Shown: positions 15,497 to 25,035, counted from the first letter of the stretch. The stretch is DNA of 37,799 nt from Thermoplasmatota archaeon (GCA_028279585.1 JANQNL010000184.1:1-37799), one strand, 5' to 3'. Program-made: numbers and translations. Notes: a model not told the origin generated them from the letters alone.

Positions 15497-18400
15497 TTGA
15501 AGATAACATCGAAGATCGAACCGGAACTGACTGACAATGCGCTCGCGGTACTCGAGAGAAGGTACCTGAAAAAGGACCTCGAAGGAAAGGTCGTGGAGGA
15601 CCCAAGGGGGATGTTCGAGCGAGTGGCCAAAAACATCGCGAGCGCCGACGAGCAGCACGGTATCAAGGGCAAAGAGGTCGAGAAGACCGCGAACAAGTTC
15701 TATGAGATGATGGCGAAGCTCGAGTTCCTTCCCAACTCGCCTACGCTGATGAACGCTGGAAAAGAGCTCCAGCAGCTTTCAGCGTGCTTCGTCCTTCCCA
15801 TCGAGGACTCGTTGGACGGGATCTTCGAGACCATAAAGAACACGGCTCTCATCCACAAGTCCGGTGGCGGAACTGGCTTTTCCTTTTCCCGCATCCGCCC
15901 TTGCAATGACAGGGTCAAGTCCACCATGGGCGTGTCCTCTGGTCCCATCTCGTTCATGACCGTGTTCAATGCAGCTACTGAGACCATCAAACAGGGCGGG
16001 ACAAGACGTGGAGCGAACATGGGCATCCTTCGCGTGGACCATCCGGACATCATGGACTTCATAGTGGCCAAGACCGAGAACGATGCGTTGAACAACTTCA
16101 ACCTCTCGGTCGGTCTCACGGAGAAGTTCATGGAGGCTGTTCTTTACGAGGAGGAGTACGACCTCCTCAACCCAAGGAGCAGGGAGCCTGTGGACAAGGC
16201 CAAGGCCAACGAGGTATTCGGCTCAATCATCCACCAGGCCTGGAAGAACGGCGAGCCAGGAATTGTGTTCCTTGACAGGATGAACGCGGAGAACCCCACT
16301 CCAAAGGTTGGGGAGATCGAGAGCACGAACCCGTGCGTTGCCGCGGACACCTGGGTCCACACGGACAACGGACCGTTACAGGCCACAGACCTCCTTGGTA
16401 AGGCCTTCAGGGCCAGGATAGACGGTAAGGACCATGAAACAGGGGACCAGGGATTCTTCAGGACGGCCACCAAGGATGTGTACAAGCTTAGGACCAAGCA
16501 AGGTTACACGATCAGGCTGACGAACGACCATCCTGTCAGGAAGGTCACCCGGATGACGAGGTACTCAATCGATTCCGAATGGACCAAGGCGGGAGAGCTC
16601 GAACCCGGGGATGAGATCCTCATGCACGATCATCGTGATGGCGAGGAATGGGAGGGAGCACACACATGGGACGAGGGATATTTACTTGGTATGCTCGTAG
16701 GTGATGGCACGCTTAAGAAGGACAAGGCCATTATCTCTGTATGGGACCATGAAGGGGCAGACGAAGTGATGGAGCAGGTGCTGATATCTGCTGCAACTCT
16801 ACCTCACAGGTCTGATTTCAATGGGTTTACCGATGTCAAGGGCAGGAGCGAGCACAGACTAGCGCTTGTTGCATTAAAAGAACTCGCTCTGGGGCTCGGG
16901 ATGGAGCCTGGCAGCAAGGTCCTGACCCCCGGACTTGAGAAGTGCTCCCATGCGTTCTATCGCGGCTTCCTACGTGGATTCTTCGATGCTGATGGATCTG
17001 TCCAGGGTAACCAGGGCAAAGGGATCAGCGTGAGGCTTGCACAGTCCGACCTTCCAAGGCTCCAGGCCGTTCAGAGGATGCTTCACAGGCTGGGGATAGT
17101 ATCGACCATTTATAAGAACCGACGACCTGCTCGAACAAAGATGATGCCGAACGCTGAAGGCGGTCTATCGGAATATTCCATCAAGGCTCAACACGAGCTC
17201 ATCATCACCAAAGATAACCTCGAGGTCTATGACAGGCTCATAGGATTTTCAGACTCCATCAAGTCGACAAAGCTCAAAGCCTTGCTCCACAACTACAAGC
17301 GCAAGCTCAACAGGGAACGCTTCGTAGCTACCGTCCAGAACCTAGTGTTCGAAGCCACAGAGGACGTCTATGACGTTCAGGTCCCAGGGCTCAATCGTTT
17401 CGATGCCAACGGAATTGTTGTCCACAACTGTGGCGAGCAGCCGCTGCTTCCGTTCGAATCCTGCAACCTTGGATCCATCAACCTGACCAAGTTCATCAAG
17501 GACGACGATGTGGATTGGGATAGGCTCAAGGAGGTCACCCACCTTGCGGTCCACTTCCTTGACAACGTCATCGACATGAACAACTATCCTCTGAAGAAGA
17601 TAGAGGAGATGACCAAGTCCAACAGGAAGATCGGACTGGGGGTAATGGGATTCGGCCACCTGCTCACAGACCTTGGTATCGGGTACAACACCCAGAAAGG
17701 TCTGGACATGGGCGAGAAGGTGATGAAGTTCATCCAGACCGAGTCCAAGAAAGCATCCGAGGAGTTAGCGGTCCAGCGCGGTTGTTTCCCCAACTGGCAG
17801 GACAGTGTGTTCGGCGAGCGGGGAGTGAAGCAGAGGAATGCGACGACCACAACCATCGCCCCCACCGGAACCATCGCCATGATCGCAAACGCTTCCACAG
17901 GCATCGAGCCGATCTTTGCTTTAGCGTTCGTCAAGTGTGTAATGGATGATGATGAGCTCATCTATGTGGACGAGCATTTCCTTCAGGCCATCGAGAAGGA
18001 GGACTTCTACAACCACGACTTCATCTCAAAGCTCTGCGACCTTGGTAGGCTCGAGGAGATGGAGGAGGTCCCACAGAAGTACAAGGACACCTTCGTCACA
18101 GCCTTGGATATCTCACCTCTATGGCATGTTAAGATGCAGGCTGCGTTCCAGAAGTATGTGGACAATGCTGTGTCCAAGACCGTGAACATGCCAAAATCAG
18201 CATCCGAGGAGGATGTGAAGGAAGCCTACATCCAGGCATACAAGCTTGGCTGCAAGGGTGTCACGATCTACAGGACCGGGTCCCGAGAGGTCGAGGTCCT
18301 TACAACAGGAACAGGTGGAGGGGCCGGCGAGGTGGAAGAGGAGCAGATGATATTCATTAAGCCCCGACCCAGACCCACAGAGATCAACGGGACCACACTT

Positions 18401-18883
18401 CGGATGTACACCGGATGCGGAAGCCTCTATGTCACCACGAACTTCGATAGGAACGGACCGTTCGAGGTCTTTGCCCAGATGGGACATGGTGGGGGATGTC
18501 AGGCATCCCAGTCCGAGGCCATCTCCAGACTGGTCTCTCTCGCCCTACGTTGCAAGGTCGAACCCCAGGAGATCCTTGACCAGCTCAAGGGCATCCACTG
18601 CATCTCACCGACCATGGCCGAGGGTACGACCATCTACTCCTGTCCAGATGCTTTGGCAAAGGCCGTTCAGAAACAGATAGTCAACTGGCAGAACGACATC
18701 GTGGAGGACCAGAAACAGCCAGAGACCACTCTGGACTCGTTCGATTCTGGAAAGCGTAGGAAGTCCTCGGAGATGATGGGCATCTGTCCAAAATGCAGGC
18801 GTGGAGTGCTCAAACCCATCGGTGGATGCATGGAGTGTCAGAACCCCGAATGTGACTACGCTGGAAAGTGCACAGAGGCTTGA
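15497..18883 (+). CDS. nrdJ: Adenosylcobalamin-dependent (class II) ribonucleotide reductase with intein
   Basis: 1128 codons, 763 after removal of a 365-residue intein. The enzyme makes deoxyribonucleotides using a cobalamin-derived thiyl radical. Visible marks: the redox Cys in LSACFVLPIEDSL, the GGGTGFSFSRIRP and GGTRRGANMG blocks, the catalytic N-P-C-G-E and nearby ESCNLGSINL (rebuilt after splicing), the phosphate-binding TIAPTGTIAMIAN, a TSCPD domain (GTTIYSCPDALAKA) and a C-terminal Cys-rich zinc-ribbon-like end (GICPKCRRG to CDYAGKC). No N-terminal ATP cone is seen, so overall activity regulation of that kind is probably absent. The start is TTG 15497, chosen by its ribosome binding site. 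A cobalamin adenosyltransferase is encoded near the end of the window. Confidence 0.95.
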   Translation: MKITSKIEPELTDNALAVLERRYLKKDLEGKVVEDPRGMFERVAKNIASADEQHGIKGKEVEKTANKFYEMMAKLEFLPNSPTLMNAGKELQQLSACFVLPIEDSLDGIFETIKNTALIHKSGGGTGFSFSRIRPCNDRVKSTMGVSSGPISFMTVFNAATETIKQGGTRRGANMGILRVDHPDIMDFIVAKTENDALNNFNLSVGLTEKFMEAVLYEEEYDLLNPRSREPVDKAKANEVFGSIIHQAWKNGEPGIVFLDRMNAENPTPKVGEIESTNPCVAADTWVHTDNGPLQATDLLGKAFRARIDGKDHETGDQGFFRTATKDVYKLRTKQGYTIRLTNDHPVRKVTRMTRYSIDSEWTKAGELEPGDEILMHDHRDGEEWEGAHTWDEGYLLGMLVGDGTLKKDKAIISVWDHEGADEVMEQVLISAATLPHRSDFNGFTDVKGRSEHRLALVALKELALGLGMEPGSKVLTPGLEKCSHAFYRGFLRGFFDADGSVQGNQGKGISVRLAQSDLPRLQAVQRMLHRLGIVSTIYKNRRPARTKMMPNAEGGLSEYSIKAQHELIITKDNLEVYDRLIGFSDSIKSTKLKALLHNYKRKLNRERFVATVQNLVFEATEDVYDVQVPGLNRFDANGIVVHNCGEQPLLPFESCNLGSINLTKFIKDDDVDWDRLKEVTHLAVHFLDNVIDMNNYPLKKIEEMTKSNRKIGLGVMGFGHLLTDLGIGYNTQKGLDMGEKVMKFIQTESKKASEELAVQRGCFPNWQDSVFGERGVKQRNATTTTIAPTGTIAMIANASTGIEPIFALAFVKCVMDDDELIYVDEHFLQAIEKEDFYNHDFISKLCDLGRLEEMEEVPQKYKDTFVTALDISPLWHVKMQAAFQKYVDNAVSKTVNMPKSASEEDVKEAYIQAYKLGCKGVTIYRTGSREVEVLTTGTGGGAGEVEEEQMIFIKPRPRPTEINGTTLRMYTGCGSLYVTTNFDRNGPFEVFAQMGHGGGCQASQSEAISRLVSLALRCKVEPQEILDQLKGIHCISPTMAEGTTIYSCPDALAKAVQKQIVNWQNDIVEDQKQPETTLDSFDSGKRRKSSEMMGICPKCRRGVLKPIGGCMECQNPECDYAGKCTEA
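16334..17428 (+). other. Intein with LAGLIDADG endonuclease domain inside nrdJ
   Basis: A 365-residue in-frame insertion. It starts with Cys1 (CVAADTWVHTDNGPLQATDLL), has the block B T-x-x-H (TNDHPVRKV), two dodecapeptide motifs (YLLGMLVGDGTL and FLRGFFDADGSV) and ends GIVVHN followed by the extein Cys. All splicing residues needed (Cys1, block B His, penultimate His, terminal Asn, Cys+1) are present, and both LAGLIDADG acidic residues are kept, so splicing and homing both look intact. The insertion separates N-P from C-G-E of the catalytic site. Confidence 0.93.
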
Positions 18884-18973
18884 GCCAGACACTAGTGTTT
18901 AGCTATACTGGATTGTCCTAACACTTAGAGAAATTATATAAAGAGGCTCTTCAATCACCACGCAGGTGGCTCG

Positions 18974-19966
18974 ATGTCATCAGATGATGAACTAGCTGAG
19001 CAGATAGTAGAGCTTCAGAAAAAGAAGCAGTCTGGCGACATCTCGGAGGACGAGTACAAGACCCAGATGGAGTTCCTTCAGAAGAAGTTCGAGCTCAATA
19101 AGAAAAAGGACGGCGGCGACGAGGAGGAGTCTGTACCTATTTTCAAGACCTCCACTGAGAAGAAGGAAGAGGAAGAACCTGCCGAGGAGGTCGAGGCAAA
19201 GTTCATCAAGACCCCTTCCTACAAACCTCGGACCACTCGTGACCTTGAAGATATCGAGAAGAGGATCGACAGGCTCAAGCCAGAGCATGTGGACGCCCTC
19301 CGCAAGAGATATCTCGAGAAGTACGGCGAGGACCTTGTTATCCCTGACATCTACGAGGATAAGAAGGAGAAAGGCCTCATAGCGGATTCTTACTTCGAGC
19401 ATGCCGAGCCAGATGATGATGAGGTCAGGACAGACACCCCTGCAGAAGAAGAGAAACCCGAAGGCCTTGAGGCCGAGGGAGAGAGCAAGGGATTCGGAGC
19501 CATCTTCAAGCGGTTCAAGAAGAAGAAGGAGCCTGCAGAAGAGAAGGCTACCTTCGAGCTTGCTGATGACGAAGAGAAAAAGAAGCCCAAGCGCTCCAAG
19601 AGGGTCAAGGCCGAGAAGGTGGAGAAGGAGGAGCCTGAAGAGGAGGAGGAAGAGGTCGCCGAGACGCCCGAGTGGGAGGACGAGGAAGAGGGCGACAAGA
19701 AGCCTTTCATCTTCAGCCCCAAGGGACAGCAGGAAGAGCGCGGCATCATGAGCTTCGGAAGGCTTCCGATCACTGGTGGTGTCAGACCGACCAAGGTTCC
19801 GGTCTTCATTCCTTTGGCCATCATCGATATTCCACTTTACATAATCCTGATACCGGTCAGGCTCGTTGCGAAGCTATTGAGCTTCTTCATAGTCTTCGAT
19901 GACGAGGATGATGAATACTGGGAGGACGACGAGGACGAAGCTGTCGTCGCCGAAGTAGCAGACTAA
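18974..19966 (+). CDS. Highly charged SHOCT-like protein upstream of psmA
   Basis: 330 residues. The N-terminus resembles a SHOCT-type helix pair (LAEQIVELQKKKQSGDISE, then DEYKTQMEFLQKKF). The middle is Lys/Glu-rich low complexity with a basic patch (GFGAIFKRFKKKKEP). Near the C-terminus is a hydrophobic segment (residues about 276-308, FIPLAIIDIPLYIILIPVRL) followed by an acidic tail, so it may touch the membrane. A TATA-like box lies at 18934-18941 and AGGTGG just before the ATG. It ends 12 bases before psmA, whose ribosome binding site AAGGAGGT lies in that gap, so the two form an operon. Function is unknown. Confidence 0.8.
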   Translation: MSSDDELAEQIVELQKKKQSGDISEDEYKTQMEFLQKKFELNKKKDGGDEEESVPIFKTSTEKKEEEEPAEEVEAKFIKTPSYKPRTTRDLEDIEKRIDRLKPEHVDALRKRYLEKYGEDLVIPDIYEDKKEKGLIADSYFEHAEPDDDEVRTDTPAEEEKPEGLEAEGESKGFGAIFKRFKKKKEPAEEKATFELADDEEKKKPKRSKRVKAEKVEKEEPEEEEEEVAETPEWEDEEEGDKKPFIFSPKGQQEERGIMSFGRLPITGGVRPTKVPVFIPLAIIDIPLYIILIPVRLVAKLLSFFIVFDDEDDEYWEDDEDEAVVAEVAD

Positions 19967-19978
19967 GGAGGTCTGGCC

Positions 19979-20689
19979 ATGGAAGCCAAGGAAGGATACG
20001 ACAGCTCTGCTACGACCTATTCTCCGGATGGAAGACTTTACCAGGTAGAGTATGCCAGGAAGGCCATCTCACGTGGTTCGATCAGTGTTGGCGTCGTTTA
20101 CAAGGATGGTGTTGTTCTCCTTGTGAACAAGCGTGCTGATAACAGACTCATCGAGGTCGACAAGATCGAGAAGATGTCGCAGCTTGCTCCAAAGGTCGGA
20201 TGCACTTCCTCAGGACTCATCGCGGACGCTCGTGTCCTTGTGGATGAGATAAGGGACCTTATCCAGAACGACAAGTTCATGTATGGAGAGGTTCCAGACA
20301 TTCCTGAGATGGCCACAGACATCTCTGACATGATATATTCACTCACATTGGATGGTGGAATGAGACTGTTCGGTGTCGCCCTCCTCATCGGAGGTATGGA
20401 CAAGAACGGTCCCCATCTTTTCATCACAGATCCGTCAGGAGCTTACAGGAAGGTCATGGCAGGCGCCATAGGGAGAGGCGCGGACCAGGTGGAGGAGAAG
20501 CTCGAGGAGATCTATAAACCAGACCTATGTCTGGAAGAGGCTCTGGATATGGGTATCGACATGGTGATCATGGCCACAGAAGGCAATGCAAGCCCCGACA
20601 CCATGGAGATATGCATCATCGACGACGATGGTTTTGAGGTCATGGAACCAGGGAACCTCAAGAAGGCATACAAGAAGGCGAAGTGCTAA
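19979..20689 (+). CDS. psmA: Proteasome subunit alpha
   Basis: 236 residues. The alpha-subunit signature is at the N-terminus (YSPDGRLYQVEYARKAI), followed by the conserved KDGVVLLVNKRADNRLI, GCTSSGLIADARVLVDEIR, GGMRLFGVALLIGGMD and ITDPSGAYRKVMAGAIGRGAD blocks. Alpha rings cap the 20S proteasome and gate entry for unfolded substrates delivered by AAA ATPases. The Lys of the L-I-E-V-D-K-I-E-K segment sits in the region that receives the C-termini of such ATPases. The beta subunit is not in this window. It is co-transcribed with the charged protein upstream. Confidence 0.95.
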   Translation: MEAKEGYDSSATTYSPDGRLYQVEYARKAISRGSISVGVVYKDGVVLLVNKRADNRLIEVDKIEKMSQLAPKVGCTSSGLIADARVLVDEIRDLIQNDKFMYGEVPDIPEMATDISDMIYSLTLDGGMRLFGVALLIGGMDKNGPHLFITDPSGAYRKVMAGAIGRGADQVEEKLEEIYKPDLCLEEALDMGIDMVIMATEGNASPDTMEICIIDDDGFEVMEPGNLKKAYKKAKC

Positions 20690-20738
20690 ACTGCGCTTTT
20701 GTTAGAACTTATAACACTGACCAGGATGGTCATACAGA

Positions 20739-21887
20739 ATGCGAAACGAAGGTAAGCCTGTGGAAGAGGTCCTCAAAGAGCTCGAGGACCTTCGAACGTT
20801 GGATATGAAGTTCGACGAAGGACGTATCTTCGGTTCCATGTGCACACAGCCACTTCTTCAATCTGTGAAGGCGGACGAGATGTATCGAGGTGCGAACCTC
20901 GGTAATCCCGGGCTGAACCCTGGGACCTTGAAGGTGGAGGGCCGTCTGATTGCTGCCATGTGCGCTCTTATGCACGGTGGTGAAGGCTTCGGACACGTTA
21001 CAACTGGTGGGACAGAGTCCAACATCACGGCTCTATGGATAGCTCGCAAGTTCACAAAGAAGCGAGAGGTCATCATACCGAAGTCTGCGCATTTCTCACT
21101 CTGCAAAGCAGTGGACCTTCTTGGGTTAAAGAGGTATGTCGTGGACCTTGACGAGATGGGTCGAGCCGACCTTGGCCAGATCGAGTCAGCTATGGGTTCA
21201 GAGACCGCTGCAGTGGTCGGAATCGCTGGTACCACAGAGCTTGGTGCGATAGATCCCATTCCGCAACTTTCCGAGATGTGCGGGGAGGATGTGTTCCTCC
21301 ATGTCGATGCAGCCTTTGGTGGCTTTGTCATTCCGTTCCTGAAGAAGCTTGGGCATGATGTTCCGGACTTTGATTTCTCCCTACCTAACGTTAATACCAT
21401 CTCCGTGGACCCCCACAAGATGGGATGCTCCACGGTTCCTGCTGGAACGCTCCTTGTGCGAAGGAAGGAGTACATAGTTCCCATCGAGGTCGACTCACCT
21501 TACCTTACACTTTCTCGCCAGGCATCACTTTCAGGCACTCGAGATTCAGCCGCTGTGGCAGCTGCCTATGCAGCGGTCGCATCTTTAGGTGTTGAGGGAT
21601 ACACAGAGATCGTCAAGGGATGCATGGACGTCACCGAGTATCTCATGAAGCGGATGGGAGAGCTCGGTGTGGAACCAGTGATGGAGCCTACCATGAACAT
21701 CGCTGCGTTCAAGGTATCTAATGCTCAGAGGATAGTCAATGCCATGGAGAAGAAGGGATGGAACCTGTCCAAGAGCAGGCATCCATGTGCGCTTCGCTTC
21801 GTGTTGATGCCACACCTTACTGTAGAGCATGTGGGCAAGCTCATGCCTGAACTTGAAGCTACTCTTCGAGAGCTTGGAGAGATCTAG
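20739..21887 (+). CDS. mfnA: MfnA-type PLP decarboxylase (L-tyrosine/L-aspartate)
   Basis: 382 residues, the family length. The PLP lysine is in S-V-D-P-H-K-M; other blocks are GNLGNPGLNPGT-like N-terminal residues (RGANLGNPGLNPGT), GHVTTGGTESN, the Asp of LHVDAAFGG and SLSGTRDSAA near the C-terminus. In methanogens the enzyme makes tyramine for methanofuran; in non-methanogenic archaea related enzymes decarboxylate aspartate to beta-alanine for coenzyme A. No methanofuran genes are in the window, so the substrate stays open. A TATA-like CTTATAAC (20708-20715) lies 28 bases before the ATG, indicating a leaderless transcript. Confidence 0.92.
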   Translation: MRNEGKPVEEVLKELEDLRTLDMKFDEGRIFGSMCTQPLLQSVKADEMYRGANLGNPGLNPGTLKVEGRLIAAMCALMHGGEGFGHVTTGGTESNITALWIARKFTKKREVIIPKSAHFSLCKAVDLLGLKRYVVDLDEMGRADLGQIESAMGSETAAVVGIAGTTELGAIDPIPQLSEMCGEDVFLHVDAAFGGFVIPFLKKLGHDVPDFDFSLPNVNTISVDPHKMGCSTVPAGTLLVRRKEYIVPIEVDSPYLTLSRQASLSGTRDSAAVAAAYAAVASLGVEGYTEIVKGCMDVTEYLMKRMGELGVEPVMEPTMNIAAFKVSNAQRIVNAMEKKGWNLSKSRHPCALRFVLMPHLTVEHVGKLMPELEATLRELGEI

Positions 21888-21931
21888 GCTGGCGAAGGAT
21901 TAATTATCGAGGGTTCGATGGGGTTTATACT

Positions 21932-23602
21932 ATGGGCTCCGATTTCTTCAGAAAGGGTGCAGAACTTCCAGAGTCAAAGCCCAGGCCTCGTAAGAAGGAG
22001 GAAAAGCCTCCGGTCGAGGTCACCGAAGAGGCTACTTCGGAAGTTGTTGATGATACTCCCAAAGAAGAGGTTACTCCTGAAGTGAAGGAAGAAACCCCTG
22101 AAGTAAAGGACGAAGCTACTCCTGAAGAAAAGCCTGAAAAAGCTCCCGAGACCAAGGAGGAGTCCGATCCTGTCGAGGAGAAGAAGCCAGACGGCGAGGT
22201 CTCCGGATTCCTAAATGACCAGGACGATGTCGACTACATGAAGAGGCTCGTCCTTGGCAAGTCCTACCATCTCATCGGTTGCGGACAGGTGGGGGCCAAG
22301 ATGGCTGAGGACCTTGGCGAGGGTTACGAGGAGAAGCTTGATGGCATCAAGGTCTCCACCTTCGTCAAAGAGCCCTCCAAGGATACTGAAGGTTACATTG
22401 ACCCCTACGGTCATCCACCTCTGAAGAAGGAAGAGGAGGAGCAGGTAGAGGAGCCAGAGGAAGAGGAGGAGGAAGAGTACGAGGCGGTCGAGGATCCAAT
22501 CGGATCTGACGATCCTCCGGACCATTCGGGACGTGGCCCACAAGGAGAGCCTCGCAGAAAGAGGCTCATCTCCAAGATCGTCCGGTTCTTCAAGCGTGGC
22601 CGCAGAAAGATGCATGAGGAAGAGGACGTGGGCGACTTCCCAGACGACATGGGCGGAGGACCCTCCGACGACTTCCCAGGCGACAGCATGCCAGACGACG
22701 GCCCAGAAATGGGTGACGAGCCAGGTGGGGACATGGACATGGGCGGTGGAATGGAGGACGAGGAAGAAGAAGATGATCAGGACGACCTCATAGGTGGGGG
22801 GCCAACACAGCAGGAGGAGAAGGCAGAGGAGGAGAAGAAGCCCAAAGAGGACCACCTCGAAAAGCAGTGGAAGGGCTACGAGGCCAAACAGAAAATGGAG
22901 GGTGAGGTCAAGCAGCTTATGAAGAAGATCACTGACACCGACATCCTCTTCACATTATGTTCACTAGATGATAACAAAGGGATACAGAACACCAAGACGC
23001 TCTGCAAGGTCGCCAAACAGAAAGAGGTCTTCAACATCCTCATCCTAACAATGCCCAGAAAGATCAAGCGGGCAGAGCACATAGAGGATTACAACAAGCT
23101 CATCCAGGAACTCAGGCTTCTGGCGGACGTTCTCGTTGCAGCTCCTCACCAGAAGGAGTTCGAGGGCGACCTTCTGTTCGACACTATGAAAGAGCTTGTC
23201 CATCTCATCGATGTCAGCGGTGACATCAACCTGGACCTGGCAGACGTCAGGACCACCATGAAAGGCGGCAACGTGGCCATCCTGGGATTCGGTGTCTCGG
23301 ACCCGAAGTCGGACCCACCACATCGCTCCCTCGAAGCCTTCCGCGAGTGTCTGAAGCATCCTATGTTCAACATCGACTTCATGTCCGCGCGCAAGGTCCT
23401 GGTCAATGTCACGGGATCCTCTGATATGTCTGTCACCGAGGCACAAGGTGTCATCGGCGAGATGCAGTCGCTCATCAAGAAGGAGACCCCGATCATTTGG
23501 GGTCTCCTTCTTGACGCAAGCTACAGACGGAGGGTGCATGTCTTTTTGATGGTGGGAGTCACGCCGAAGGAGGTGTTGGTGCACCTCTATGCGACCAGTT
23601 AG
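21932..23602 (+). CDS. Degenerate FtsZ/tubulin-like protein with large acidic insertion
   Basis: 556 residues. Residues about 1-100 are Glu/Lys/Pro-rich. Residues about 108-150 resemble the first strand and T1 loop of FtsZ (YHLIGCGQVGAKMAEDL). A disordered acidic linker of about 180 residues follows, containing a basic amphipathic patch (KRLISKIVRFFKRGRRK) and Met/Gly/Asp repeats. From about residue 330 the order of FtsZ resumes: VFNILILTMPRK, LRLLADVLVAAPHQK, ELVHLIDVSGDINLDLADVRTTMKGGNVAILGFGVS (read as separate blocks), NIDFMSARKVLVNVTGS and IIWGLLLDASYRRRVHVFLMVG. The T7-like NLDLADV keeps both acidic residues, but the GGGTGTG loop is replaced by CSLDDNKG. Leaderless TATA-like sequence near 21898-21907. 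Confidence 0.75.
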   Translation: MGSDFFRKGAELPESKPRPRKKEEKPPVEVTEEATSEVVDDTPKEEVTPEVKEETPEVKDEATPEEKPEKAPETKEESDPVEEKKPDGEVSGFLNDQDDVDYMKRLVLGKSYHLIGCGQVGAKMAEDLGEGYEEKLDGIKVSTFVKEPSKDTEGYIDPYGHPPLKKEEEEQVEEPEEEEEEEYEAVEDPIGSDDPPDHSGRGPQGEPRRKRLISKIVRFFKRGRRKMHEEEDVGDFPDDMGGGPSDDFPGDSMPDDGPEMGDEPGGDMDMGGGMEDEEEEDDQDDLIGGGPTQQEEKAEEEKKPKEDHLEKQWKGYEAKQKMEGEVKQLMKKITDTDILFTLCSLDDNKGIQNTKTLCKVAKQKEVFNILILTMPRKIKRAEHIEDYNKLIQELRLLADVLVAAPHQKEFEGDLLFDTMKELVHLIDVSGDINLDLADVRTTMKGGNVAILGFGVSDPKSDPPHRSLEAFRECLKHPMFNIDFMSARKVLVNVTGSSDMSVTEAQGVIGEMQSLIKKETPIIWGLLLDASYRRRVHVFLMVGVTPKEVLVHLYATS

Positions 23603-24888
23603 GCGCCTCTCAACCATTTCTCAAGACGACGAACCTGGACCCAATCTGGTACTTCGACCTGTGATGTGTTCGTTATCAGGACCACATCATCACAACCAGA
23701 TTCCTCCTTTGCTTCGCTTAGCGAGGTTAACTCTCTTTGTTGCGTTTTCTCATCAGAAAGGTCCCAGCAGACCTCTATCAATTGCTTGACGTTGAGGTCC
23801 TCAAGGATGACAAAATCTACGTCCCTTCCACTTTCACATCGCCAGTAGAAGACGTTCTCGGGGCCATATCGTCTAATAAGTTCGACGGCCACGATGTTCT
23901 CGGCCATCTGTCCCCAGTTCGATGACATCTTGAACGATACTGCTTCTGCAAGGCCATTATCCACGCAATAGACCATTTTAGGATACTGCAACTGATCTTT
24001 TACCTTGTATGAAAATACCTTGACAAAATGGAACAACAATGCTTCTGCAAGATGGTCCATGTACTGATTGACAGTTGAAGCTGCAGTATCATGACCCATG
24101 CCTTTGAGGACATTGTGAAGCTTTCTTGCACTGGTCGGTGAAGTGAGTGACGATAATAGAAGTACTGCCAATGATCGGAGATCGGAAGTATTGCGTATCC
24201 CATGTTTGATCGCAACATCCTTTAACAGGATACTATCGAACAGGTCTTTGAGGTATTCCTTTCGGACCTGCACGTCCTTGGTCAGAACAGCTGTTGGCAT
24301 ACCTCCGGTCGTGAGATAGTCCTTCAAGGTTCGAAGATCGTCCGGATGGTCTACAACGAAGTCACGATACTCGTTCAGGGACAATGGGGATACCTTGACG
24401 CTGATGTATCGGCCCGTCAGCACAGAGGCCATATCGTCCTCCATCAATTTTGAAGAGGACCCTGTGACGATGATCTTCAGATCCTCGTTGAGCTCCAGCT
24501 TCCTTCGGACCCATCGCTCCCATCCCTTGACCCGTGAGATCTCGTCGAGGACAGCGTATGCTGTCCTTTCAGGATTGATGAAGTGCCTGTAGGAGTCGAG
24601 GATCGTATCCAGGCCGGCTACGTTGAGGTACGGTTCCAAAGATGGGTCCTCGAAGTTCACCAGTAGTGTCTGTGTCTTATCGATGCTGTCGGTTAACTCC
24701 TTCAGGACCTGTCGGGCGATCACAGTCTTTCCGGCTCGTCGGACCCCGGTCACCGAAACGATGGTCCCCGGAGCTTCGAGCATCTTTATGATATGACCGA
24801 TATAGGCAGGTCTAGAGATACCGGTGAAGATGTCGTTCCTCCACAGGTTGAACGGACCTATTATCTCAAGGACATCGGATGAGATCAT
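23599..24888 (-). CDS. AAA-family ATPase with DUF4143-type C-terminus
   Basis: 429 residues. Walker A is VTGVRRAGKT and Walker B is YAVLDEIS; a sensor-like IIVTGSSSKLM follows. The C-terminal half contains the DUF4143 layout, ending in a nuclease-like block (YWRCESGRDVDFVI, then KQLIEVCWDL). Such ATPases are common as scattered accessory genes in archaea and their role is not settled. ATG 24888 lies about 28 bases downstream of a TATA-like CTATTTATAG on this strand (near 24912-24922). Its 3' end overlaps that of the convergent FtsZ-like gene by four bases. Confidence 0.88.
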   Translation of the reverse strand: MISSDVLEIIGPFNLWRNDIFTGISRPAYIGHIIKMLEAPGTIVSVTGVRRAGKTVIARQVLKELTDSIDKTQTLLVNFEDPSLEPYLNVAGLDTILDSYRHFINPERTAYAVLDEISRVKGWERWVRRKLELNEDLKIIVTGSSSKLMEDDMASVLTGRYISVKVSPLSLNEYRDFVVDHPDDLRTLKDYLTTGGMPTAVLTKDVQVRKEYLKDLFDSILLKDVAIKHGIRNTSDLRSLAVLLLSSLTSPTSARKLHNVLKGMGHDTAASTVNQYMDHLAEALLFHFVKVFSYKVKDQLQYPKMVYCVDNGLAEAVSFKMSSNWGQMAENIVAVELIRRYGPENVFYWRCESGRDVDFVILEDLNVKQLIEVCWDLSDEKTQQRELTSLSEAKEESGCDDVVLITNTSQVEVPDWVQVRRLEKWLRGA

Positions 24889-25035
24889 AGTGTATACAAT
24901 GCGATATGTCCTATAAATAGAATTCTATAAACTTTGATTTTTAGATAGAATGGGAGTTTATGGGCTCCGATATTGGATATATGGAGTACGCATTGGGTGA
25001 GAAGGCTTAAGTACGAATTATTTCTACTACCGCGC

